Assembly: GCA_021399435.1 (NCBI GenBank)
Contig: JAJTUP010000054.1
Span: forward strand, 248,001 to 312,000
Length of the DNA: 64,000 nucleotides
Source: Diaporthe sp. PMI_573
Taxonomy: Eukaryota > Ascomycota > Sordariomycetes > Diaporthales > Diaporthaceae
Direction: 5' to 3'
The notes below the pieces were generated by a model. It was not told the origin of the DNA. It saw only the letters and a list, made by a program, of their open reading frames with translations, and searched no databases. Position numbers and translations under genes: made by a program. This document shows positions 32,027 to 41,870 of this stretch, one piece after another (positions within the stretch are counted from its first letter, which is position 1; each line of letters opens with the position of its first letter).

Positions 32027-33331
32027 ACACTGTGTAAGAGTACTATACGCAGGCACCGCATCAGCTTAAGGAAGCCATCGGCGGCTAGGTCGTCGTCGTC
32101 GAGGCCGCCTTCTGCCCAGCATTGCCGGCGCGCGCGTGCCTCAAAGCGGGGCTCCCACTCCTCGATCCACGGCCAGAGCTGCTTTTGTAAGACGTACGGC
32201 GGTTCGTGGGCCGCACGCGCGAGGAAGTAGTCCCCCGGGGACGCCGAGAAGCCAGCGACGATACGCATGAACTGGCGCGGTAGGTGCTCCTTCCTCGCCG
32301 TCTTATTTAGCTTGCCGTCTCGTAAAAGGCTGACGAGGCAGCCACAGGGGGTCGGGCCTTCCGAAGGCGGATAGTCGAGTAGGGATAGGTCTGCAAGCTC
32401 CATCTTACGGCGGTTCTCCCCTCGTAAGAGGTAGTAGTGGCCGAAGAGGAGGTCGACTCGCGTACGGAGATTTTGCGGCGTATACGCGGCCCCGCTGAGA
32501 AGGAGATCCTGGATCCGGAGCCATTCATCGGGGGAATAGCCGGCCTGGATCCCGTCGGCTCCGCGGTCTTTAAACGAGGCACGGTCGTGCTTCCCCCGCT
32601 GCCGGCCCCGTTGCTCAAGGATGCCTCGTACGGCGGCGCCCCGGGGGTTCTCCGTATTCGAGTTGCCGTGGGCCACCTGGAGCCGCCAGAGCTCGATAAC
32701 GGCCGCGATATAGGCGTCGATAGTGCCCCTCATAAGCAGGGGTCCCTCGGTAAGGTCTACTGCAGCCGGCGCAAGGGCCGTGGGTGGCACGTAGCCCTCG
32801 CGGTCGTCCGCGAGCAGCTCGGCGGCCTCGGCCAGGGGAACCTCCAGGGCTTCGGCTAGGCTTTCGGCCTCTGCCAGGGCCGCGGCCTCGAGCTGCTCCT
32901 GTTCGAGCTGTTGCCGTAGCTGTGCGGCCTCGCCTTTGCCCTTACCCCTACCCCGCGCCCGTGGCTTCTTCCGCGGCGGCGCTACGCGTCGTGAGAGAAT
33001 ATCCTCTTTGAGCCACGCCGCCAGCTTGTCCGGCGTTACGAGCGAGCCGTCGGGCCAGCTATAGAGCGAGCCGTCTGCTGCAGCCCGGGGTGTATGGCAC
33101 CAGGCCTATAGGTATTCGTCTGTTAGCCGCCTAGGGGGCCCTACTTAAAAAGGGGCGGAAGGGGGGGGGGAAGGGGGGGCCGGCCGGGGGACGCGCCTTC
33201 CACTCCCGCTGCTTCGCCGCGTAACTCCGCGCCGTGTTCGCCGGCTGTTCGTCCTTCTTCGCCTGGAGGCCCGCCCTCCGGGCGGCACGGGCGCGCTCGT
33301 CCGCGGCCGTGTACGAGTCGTCCGCGGCCAT
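31915..33331 (-). pseudogene. Crypton-like (Ndc10 domain 2) protein, 3'-truncated
   Basis: Minus-strand coding region resembling fungal proteins with the Ndc10/CBF3 domain 2, considered Crypton tyrosine-recombinase relatives. The N-terminal frame (ATG at 33331) ends NTARSYAAKQREWK. After a gap of about 100 bases with a stop or intron (TAG at 33106-33108), a second frame is open to 31915. It reads AWCHTPRAAADGSLYSWPDG, LVTPDKLAAWLKEDILSRR, a charged coiled-coil, GTIDAYIAAVIELWRLQVAHG, LRTRVDLLFGHYYLLRGENRR and ADGFLKLMRCLRIVLLH. After that the family similarity stops and the frame runs into the 31900-32026 inverted repeat. The recombinase C-terminal catalytic residues are absent. Confidence 0.65.
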
Positions 33332-34364
33332 CTCGGCCGGTCGGGGCCTTCTACGTGGTGTTTTTCTGGGCTGGGTAGGCTGGGGACCTTGATAAGTCGA
33401 GGGGGACTTATCAAATGCACTTATCAGGCGTCGCGCATACGATTTCACGGGCTGCGTTTTGCGGGGGATAAGTCGTCACGTGGTCTAAGCGAATTACGAC
33501 GTAATTGCGGGCACCATCGATAAGCAGAAAGATCAGACCACGGCCAATGAGCCCTGGGACACATCCACCATATTATTTCCAAGTAATACGCGCGTTCGCA
33601 GCTGGGACGTTGCGTTGCTGTGGTTCGCTTGTGAAACTGACGACGCTCTCATGGCTATCATCCCAATCGAGACCGAGATCCCTACATGGAGAATCCTCTC
33701 GTTGGACTCAGAACAGACCCCTGAAGAAGCACTCAATTTCAGACTAGACATGACTACCATAAGTCTCTGCCCAGAAGGCTTGATTAGTTGACAAGCATAT
33801 TGTGTACCAACAGTTTATGAGACTTTTGGTGGGCATCTCCACCTGTGACGACTGGGAACGGCATGTTTGGATGAGCAAATACCATTCTCGTCAAATTCAC
33901 GGGACCATGAGGCCAGCCACACCCAACCAGGATTCGCTAAGACATTTATAATCTGCGAGGCATTGGAAGCGATTATAGATAGCGGAACAAAGAGATATAT
34001 TGCACAACAGGAAAACAAAGACTTGACTCCTGCCGGAGATCTCGCGCGATCGCGACAACGATGACTTTGTGTGGATTATTGCTATACCACTGTCTTGGGA
34101 CAGCAGACGGGTAAACACAGCACCTTGCCGGTTCCTCTGAGCTCGGTGCTGAGTCAGTTGACTAGTCGGATCCCAGTTTGCAGTTGCCTTCCAGAGGGAA
34201 AAATGATGAATGGGTCTATCAGGAAGACCAGAGATGTGAAGGTGGCAACACGCAGCGCATATCTAGGACTTGGCTGTCATCTCCGCGAATCTGATATGCA
34301 GCGAGGACACTACCGTGTTGTGGCTGTGTCCTATCGTACCTCGTGAGGCTTGGTATAATGATTG
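33332..34364. other. Intergenic; one unassigned open stretch
   Basis: On the plus strand 33541-33790 is open without an ATG and reads as plausible coding (PWDTSTILFPSNTRV, SWDVALLWFACETDDALMA), ending at a stop near 33789. I cannot assign it. G and C homopolymers lie at about 33160-33180. Confidence 0.3.
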
Positions 34365-36382
34365 TCACTGATTGGCGGCGTTGCTTCTCATCTGGACCTT
34401 TAGCTGATCAAATCGCTCGTAGCTGTCGCTGGGAACCCTCGTATCATGCCTATCCCGTTCCACTTCAGGTACACCCAGACGGATACTTCCAGATGTTGCT
34501 CTCTCAACTGCTCGGAGAGCATTTTCACTCCGTAAGAGCTGTTGATCAAACGCAGCAGCGCTGACCACGGGGTTTGCATCTTGCTTTCTGGTACTACTCT
34601 GCCCAGTGCTCGATGCCGATGAGTCGTGATCATGAGCAGAGGGTCTACCGGTAGCGCGTAGCTCCTGATCCTCACTTTCGTTTCCGGAAGTATCCTCTTT
34701 ATTCGAATGTGATGCTGATCCTGAAGGAATGACGATGCAGTCGGGTTCATCCTGGTTAGAGCCAAGATTAGCGATGAGATAGTGGCCTCTCTTGTCGCTA
34801 AGGGCGCTGTGCGGCTCGGGCTGAGCGGCAGCAACTTGACGCTCCATGTCGCGGGGCTTCGCTTGTGCTTTCCTGAAGTTTTGCTGTTGACTGTTTCCAT
34901 CATTCGACAAATTGGACAGCTCTGCCGCGACTGATTGATTGCTTGTCTTATTTGTTGGCTTCAAGATCTTGTACCCGTTTTTCAACGCTTCCTCGAACAC
35001 AGTGTTGTTCAGGTTTGCAAGTTCCGCCGTACAATCCTTCACGAGAAAGCCACAATTCTGAATAGCAAGATGATGCGTCTTCTCCAATCTACCATGCTGA
35101 GGGCTGTGCAAGTGTTTGGCAGCGCCATGCAAGGGATTCCCAAGCCCAAAATGCATTTCATGCTTATCACACTTGACGATGTACCAATTACCGGAACCTT
35201 CCTTATACTCGAAGATCTTGTGCTTGAATTTGGCCTCTCCTTGTTGATAAACCTCCTCGAAGGTCACGACGCGATGTGTTGCTTTTTCCTGGGCTAGATC
35301 TGGTCGTGAAGATGTGCTATGTTGCTGTTCCGCTGAACTTTCCGCCGCCGAGGTCTGCTGCACTACTGCAGCTGATCCTTCCATGCGTCGGCGTTTCGGC
35401 ACAACCATGGTGCTTTCAGCTGGTAACTCAACAGTCCTCCTTTTTACGTTCTGGCGGGATTGAGTTGCCGAAGCAGGCGTTCGTTGTCGTGCATTGCCCA
35501 TGGGTTCATCAGGTATCGACGGTGGACGCGGAGGTCGAGCAGAGCATGATGGTTCAGGATTTGGGTTTGACGGCTTTCCTTGCAACGCAGGTTTGGACGG
35601 CGCTGACGTGATATAATCCTTTTTATGCATGTCTGCTAAGGGGGTCGGATCCTGGGGCGGGAGTTCTCCGGACATTGACGTTTGGAGAGGGGAAGCTTGT
35701 GGCGTCGATGCTGGCCGGGAAGGTGTAAGCAGAAGTGTTTGAGGCGTGGGCGCATGAACGTCTGCGCCGGGAGGTCTGGCCTCGATAGACCGGGTCGCAT
35801 TGAAGTAGTGTGGTCGAGGCGTCCGATTCCATCTGGCTGGTGACACGGATTGGTCCATAGTAGTGACCTGTTTATTGTCGTTGGTCAGCATTGATGGTAT
35901 GAACTATCCACTCGTAAGCTTACCGCGATGGTAGATGAGGTCGATGCCGTCTCCTCAAGCACGGAGCCAAGGGTTGTATTTTGCTCGGCGGCCGAACCGG
36001 TAATCAATTCTCGGACCTTGTTAAGCAGATTCGCTTCGGCCTTTGTTTTCGTCCCTTCATATTCGCGATGTAGTTCGTTCTTTTTCAGGTGAAGGTCTAC
36101 TTGTTTCGCGACTGCTAAACTGAAGGACTGTTGGACCGTCACAAAAGCCTCGCGCACCATTCGGGCGGTCTGATCCAAGTCCGAACCAAATTGGTCCTCC
36201 ACGTGGCACAGTTGTGCATCGAGTTCCGCCTTCCTAGCTTCGTACTCGTTGTCCAGGCGCATGCGATCCGCTGTGTGCTGTTCCTTCAACTGCTCGAACT
36301 GCGACTTCTGCGGGTCTAGTACGTCATTCGTTGGGTCCGCGGCAGATGGCCTGGCTGGCGGAGATTCCAAATTGCGATCCAT
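34365..36382 (-). CDS. Conserved fungal hypothetical protein, coiled coil plus CHHH-like motif, 653 aa
   Basis: Two exons: 36382-35924 and 35867-34365, with a 56-base intron (GTAAGC donor, AACAG acceptor) that keeps the frame. Exon 1 (from MDRNLESPP) encodes a charged heptad-like coiled coil (EQLKEQHTADRMRLDNEYEA and on). Exon 2 has a long disordered P/S/T region with a basic KRRRMEG patch. A compact domain follows: FEEVYQQGEAKFKHKIFEY, GNWYIVKCDKHEMHFG, then HGAAKHLHSPQHG, with Cys and His spaced like a zinc site. I recall this compact domain in many uncharacterised fungal proteins, sometimes with chromatin-like tails. The reading frame extends 42 codons upstream without ATG, so a further 5' exon is possible. 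Function unknown. Confidence 0.7.
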
Positions 36383-37615
36383 TAAAGCGGAACATGGATG
36401 TACCAGTGATAGAAAGCTTGTGTTGGGAGTCTGTGAAGCATAAGTGTCGGGCGAGTGTGGCGAATGACTCCTTTCGTCCGTGGAAGACGCGAAGTGAATT
36501 GAGGTCACGTGCGGGTAAACGGCACTAACCCGATTAACGTCTGCCTAGGCGTCTCTACCCCGCTTACTCCCCTGCGGGAGAAAATCTCTCACTCACACCG
36601 CCACCCATGGGCCAAAAGACCGTCGGTACATCGATCTCCCCGTGCCTGTCATAGGATTCAGATGACCGGGGTACGTGTCAGAGCGCAAGCTAGCATTACT
36701 GGGCAATTGGCGGTTTGACTCAGAAATGGCAGAACATTTGGTTTAGGTTAGGACGTCTGAGAACATCTTAGCAACCAGTCTGAATACCGCTGCCTGCGAT
36801 ACAGTTGTGCTTGATGATGTCGGAAAGCTAGCGTGGCACTCTGATATTAATCGTGTATATTATCTGTATCTTCTCCTCTTCTCTTCTTATTCTGAGGTAT
36901 CAGTGCAAGCTTTATATACCTGTTCTGTGCTGTGTGGAATCAGCTAGAAGCTGATTCCTAAGCCTTGTGGCAAAATGCTAGGCAACTGATCACATGACCC
37001 ACCCGGTCTGATGCCGGGTGCATAGTCCAATCTAACAGATGACGGCTCCAACTGGTCGATATTTAAAGTGTATTAACTATAAACGTGTGCATATTCCGAG
37101 AATGTCGAATAGTTATCGAAATCCGGTGCTATATAACATTTAGCGGTAACTAACAGCGGTCAAGACGATAAACAATGCAGACCGATAAACATGGCTGTTG
37201 GACATTAGAATGCTAGTATTGCTGGCGATGTATGTGCATGGATTGATGTCTTCGGCTTGATACTTGAGGACGAAAATTTTCAAATGTAAGTATTTGCACT
37301 CCCTTCTTCATCGAGTTGACAGATTACCGGTCCTGACTTATACTTGTTTGTAGGGATTAGGGTTCCGTCGAGGTAATTTACCGAACGGTAATTTACCTAT
37401 CTGATCAAGGTTTTTGGCGTCAGAAACCTCGAGGTATTTTACATGTCAAAAACTTCTCATTGGCCAATGTCCATTTCATCTCCACTATTTTCCATATCGG
37501 TCTCCCCCCAACCCCAGCCATCCACAACAAAGGAGTCTTGGAAGGCGTCGTCTTCTTTATCAGCCGAGCAACATCAACTGTCTCCCAGTTTTTGACAGCC
37601 ATCGGTTCTGCCGGA
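36383..37615. other. Intergenic; candidate solo LTR of a Copia-like element
   Basis: On the minus strand, 37037 down to about 36842 starts TGTTAGATTGG, has a TATATAAAG box near 36911-36919 and an AATAAGAAGAG-like signal. Just downstream lies GGTATTCAGACTGG, similar to a primer-binding region. No target duplication could be matched. A palindrome AATCAGCTAGAAGCTGATT lies at about 36940-36958. Confidence 0.35.
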
Positions 37616-37818
37616 TGTGACGGCAGCCACGGTCAAGCAAACCCTGGCCGTCACAAGGCCCTAACCCTGAGCCCCACAGTCGCGTCAAGACTTTTACGCA
37701 GTCCAGGGATCGCATGAGCTTCGCTCTCCCTTTTTCCTTCTTTCCCTTTAGCTGAGAATATTCGTTGATAGCGCCAATAGACCCAGCTCCCATGCTGCAT
37801 CTCGTGCTGGCCGTGACA
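37616..37818 (+). repeat. 5' LTR of truncated chromovirus-type element
   Basis: 203 bp, TGTGACGGCAGCC...CTGGCCGTGACA. Its last 60 bases match 57391-57450 (complement) almost exactly, while the middle differs by substitutions and small indels. Confidence 0.85.
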
Positions 37819-37947
37819 CTATTCTAAGCTCTCCAATTCCCTCGCTGACCGAGCGATCAATAAATACGGAACCCGAACCCCACGTCGACGCGACCGACGG
37901 AAAAGACCTCGCCCAAGACCCAAGACCCGAGACCCGCGTGTTACCAC

Positions 37948-38619
37948 ATGCCCAAGAAGAATGACTGGGGATCGACGAGTCGACAGTCAGCTCGACTCAA
38001 TCCGATCGGAAACCCAGCACAGTCTGAGACAGCAGAAGACAACGCGTTTCTCGGAGAGCCAGACTCAGAGCTCACCTCAGATCAGACCAGTCCAGATATA
38101 AGGACCCCAGAAGACCAAGAGGAGGACAACAGCAACTTGTTCCAATCCACCCTTGAAGCAGCTAGTATAGCTGAAGAAGACCAGACCGTCCTGCCGTCCG
38201 TAGAGCCGACAGAGACCCAAGACCAAGACCCGAACAGACACCTTCAGAGAGAGGCGATGTCTGACTACAGCAACAACCAGGCCCGGCTAGACGAGCTTGC
38301 AATGCTCCGAGCGAGGATTGCAGAGCTCGAGGCCCAAGAAAGAACCGCAAGCCCACCTCGACGAGAACGCGAGCCGACAGCAGCCAGCGCATTCGGCGGC
38401 AACCCGAACGACTTTGTACCCATAGGGGTAGCCGCATGGGCTGCCTTTAAGAGGTACCCTGGCGATGTTAACCCCGACTACAACCGCAAAGAGAAATCCC
38501 GCGTCCCCGACCCAGAAAAGTTCACTGGCAACCGCAAGCTTTTCACCACCTGGCTACGATCAATGGCCGACAAGTTTGAAGCTGACGGTATCACGTACCG
38601 CAACGAGAACACTATTTGA
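37948..38619 (+). pseudogene. Gag fragment, 223 aa (chromovirus-type)
   Basis: Starts MPKKNDWGSTSRQSARLN, followed by an acidic region, a coiled-coil stretch LARLRARIAELEAQ-like (read LAMLRARIAELEAQE), then SAFGGNPNDFVPIGVAAW and PDPEKFTGNRKLFTTWLRSM. These parallel, in the same order, the full gag at 21604-23037. The frame ends EADGITYRNENTI-stop, where the full gag continues for about 250 more residues including the zinc knuckle. So this copy is 3'-truncated at about 38615. Confidence 0.8.
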
Positions 38620-38717
38620 TAGCTGCCCGAGTGAAGTGATACGACAGCACAAGCAGCTACATATCTAGCGCTCCGAGTAGTAAATCGAGAGTCATATTTA
38701 GATCCATAGGTATCTTC

Positions 38718-39023
38718 CTAAAAATGCGGGAAAAAATCCAACCACTCCACTGACGAGTATGCGCCTTCTGGTAAGCTCCTGACGCTCACATATGCTTCAA
38801 CTGTTAGATACGCAATACTTATGACATACCCAAAAATACACAGGCAGCCCGCCCCAACTTGAAGACACCGCGCCCAGATTGGTAGCCAAGTTGGCAATCC
38901 TATGCTCTCTTCATTTTGTTGTCGACCCAGTTGATTGATGTTCACTATGTGACCCACCAGTTGGAATAGCTGATGGCGGAAACTGTCGTCGCAAAATCGG
39001 TGATTATAAGTTGCCCATATTGC
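38718..39023 (-). pseudogene. C-terminal exon of a fungal integral-membrane protein (fragment)
   Basis: An exon-like frame begins after a TTAG acceptor at 39024 and reads AIWATYNHRFCDDSFRHQLF, then GLPTWLPIWARCLQVGAGC, one hydrophobic segment LCIFGYVISIAYLTVEAYV, and ends SLPEGAYSSVEWLDFFPHF. This ending (R-S-L/V-P-x-G-x-Y...W...FPH) is familiar from uncharacterised fungal multi-pass proteins. Upstream exons would lie toward 39500, but I can only see plausible coding pieces, such as VTNRIRKRSQEDVDLIQADF near 39170. Probably a decayed gene. Confidence 0.35.
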
Positions 39024-39998
39024 CTAAGGCTCTTGAACCTCAATCTGTGCCATTCTAAAGTGCCCTCGAGCTATCTTCTTATCCTCTCCCACGATCCTGA
39101 TCTGCATTTGGAGATAAGATTTGAAGTCTGCCTGGATGAGATCTACATCCTCCTGGGACCTCTTCCTGATGCGATTCGTCACCTGCAACAAATATACAGC
39201 TTTCAGCCGAATCGGAAGACCCGAAGGAAGGGATCACGCCGATGCTGAGTTTGTCATCTACAGCGCAGTCGTCACCGCTGTGTTTCTTAAACGCTTTGCA
39301 TTTCCGTCAAAAGCTCCAGCTGTCTCAAACGTGCAAGGCCGCGGCCTGAATATAAATCTCACCAGGGTACAGATCTGGCCTCTTCTCGGTCTGAAAGAGC
39401 GGCTTGCCAAAGCTCTAGGCCCTCAAATTGCTGGTGATTTGGCGTGTCAGGACACAGCAGACAGCGACATCGAGACATGGGAGACGGACAAAGACCGCAA
39501 GCTTCGCTTCAGGAATCTCAAGAGGAAGGTGGCAGCCCCATTTATCTGAGACAGCGGCGGTCTCATCCGAGGGAGAGGTAGACCGCTGTGTAGTGGGTTG
39601 GAAGCGCTGCGAATTCTTTACGATCGGACGGCCTGGCTGGAGGTTGGACAGGCAGTTTAAGCGGACGACTGGCAAGAAGTAAGGCCAATAGGGAGCAGAT
39701 CACCAGTGCTGGGCCATAGAATCCTTTTGACACCAGCAGCATAGAACGCCATATCACGCAAGTAGCATGAAATAAGCTGCTGAATCCAACGAAATGGATA
39801 TTTGAGAGGTACCTTACTCTAGCAAGAGACCAAAAGGTTTCCAAAGCTTGGGCAGCATCTCTTCGTAGGACAGCTTTTCAGCCTCGAGCGTGTTAGCCCG
39901 CTCAAAGCTGGCATCCAACGGGGTCCGCAAGACGTTGTAGACCGCGATTGTCGAAGCCGTTATGGATAAAAAGACCCTGATTCCTTGTTTTGGTCTAG

Positions 39999-40033
<35 letters not shown>

Positions 40034-41870
40034 AACCGACGATGGCCAAACCATAGCCCACAGTGCTCAAGATTCACGTCGTTTGCATATCGACGAAGCT
40101 CTGGCTCACAGCCGGCAGGTTGTACATACTATGATCTCGTCCTCCGCTTTGCCGTCGCGGTCATTACCAGCCATATTCCCTTTCATCCGCAGGCTGTCGA
40201 TGCTCTTGCTAGGTCCTGTATGCTGCTCTTCCGCGGCTTGGGCCTTGTTTGCGCTCGAAACCCATGATGAAGTAGACTTCTGCTTGTTCAGGCTGTGGTT
40301 GAGTTGCACAATCCGATGGACAGCATCGTCCTTGCTAAACTGCCTGTTGCTAGATCTGGTCGCCTGGGTAAGCGCGGTTTGGTGCGCCGACCGGGCGGCT
40401 GAATACTATCGATCAGCCCATCTTAGCCACACAAAGGATCGTGAATACTCAGAATACCAACCTTCCTCCGCTTCACGGAAAAGCTGATCACTCGGGGATG
40501 GGGAACGAGACATGTCAAAAGACGTGTTGTTGGTTGGGCAAGAAAATGTCGCCAGGGATAGTAGAGACATTAAATATGCGACTACAACACTGTCGACTAA
40601 GTTGCAGTAATTTAACGCCGATTAGGGTAAAAACTACTTGTTGTGGATAAATGACTATGGGCCTTATTTGTGTAATAGAATACTGTAAGATTGAATAGAT
40701 TTGGAAATAAGAAAGTGAGGTAATGTGAATCGCAAAAGTGAAGGGAGACTACAGAAAGGCTTTGATGACGATGGAGGCTGCGCGAAAAGGAAGCAAAGTT
40801 AATATGCGGCCTCGGAGTGACTGGAGACGCTTAGTCAGCATGCAGCCTGAGAACCCTCTATTTCTGCCGGCGCGTATTTCCGTTCCTTTTGTCTGGTGCC
40901 CGAACAGAAGCCGGGCACGGCAGGATAGCCGTCATCAATCGTTCGCATTTCTGTTTGTATATGCTTCGATTTTGCAATTGGAGATCGCAATTAAAGCACC
41001 AGGTTGAAGTACATTACATATCAGAGAAAGACCGGAATCTTTTGATTCTTGCCACTATTAGTGGTGCTGAATCCTACATACTCCTGCTTACTGATGTAGC
41101 ACTTCATTGGTCAATCTATGCACGTACAGTACAAGAATTCGTGTGCCGATCGGAGGAGAACGGAAGTACACAAGTTGTGAGCATGGATGTGGCAGTTCTC
41201 TGGGATTGGCTCCAGTACCCGACCAATGAAAATAGGTCATAATTGTCTGTTCTCCCACGCTCCCATTCCGCCATACATACTAGACTAGATTCCGGTCCAA
41301 TTGTGTTTATCTGTATCTATGCCGAGGAATGGATGGACAGCTGACAGATATCTTATGCACATTGTCGAAGTCCTGGCGTTATAAATCTAACACATTCTAG
41401 AAGTACTGAGGGACTTTTAAAAGTATCTATGTTGCCATCCGAGAATCATTGTCTTTATGCAAAGTACAGTTTTCCGAAACTGTAGGCGAATGAGCAGCAA
41501 ATTAGTTCAGGAACTTGCGAAAGCAGTCCTTGGTCCAAAGGGTCAATGACCACAGCTCTGGTGGCGTGTAGGGGAGCCGTTGCCTAAGACGACTACATGA
41601 CTACTGCGTCGTATTCCTTTGGACCTGTCAAATCCCTAGGTCCTTACAGAAGTACACAAGTTATGACAGTTGAGTGGACACAGAGACTTCTGTTAGAAAT
41701 AGTTCTGGATTTGGGTAGAGCACGAAAATTATAATACATAAAACCCATGGTCGACCTTCAGCCAGAGAAATCGTCGTCCTTAAGGACATATTGTCATTCG
41801 ATAACTATATTCAACAATCGCTGAAGAAATAAACCCCTCCTTCCAAAACTCAAGTCCTTTACATTTTATC
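39024..41870. other. Mostly unassigned; poly-T tract, short open frames
   Basis: A plus-strand frame ending at 39549 looks coding (IWPLLGLKERLAKALGPQIAG, DSDIETWETDKDRKLRFRN) but I cannot assign it. A run of 30 T lies at 40002-40031. Minus-strand frames near 39814-40077 and 40106-40520 are open but unrecognised. Confidence 0.3.

Larger units (their letters stand above)
37616..38619 (+). mobile_element. Chromovirus-type element, 5' end only (LTR plus partial gag)
   Basis: LTR 37616-37818, then a leader beginning CTATTCTAAGCTC (like the leader after the LTR at 23251), then gag from 37948 until a stop at 38619. No pol follows. Same wider family as the element at 21137-23451, and closest in LTR sequence to the 57391-57590 LTR. 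Confidence 0.8.

Noticed and set aside
32437..32859. 140-codon plus-strand ORF
   Set aside because: Antisense to the Crypton-like coding region.
36842..37037. Copia-like solo LTR
   Set aside because: Promoter-like and terminal features fit, but flanks (CACTC / GATGA) do not match; kept only as a note in the intergenic entry.
39121..39549. 142-codon plus-strand ORF
   Set aside because: Its end looks coding, but no family, start or splice structure could be established; mentioned only in the region note.
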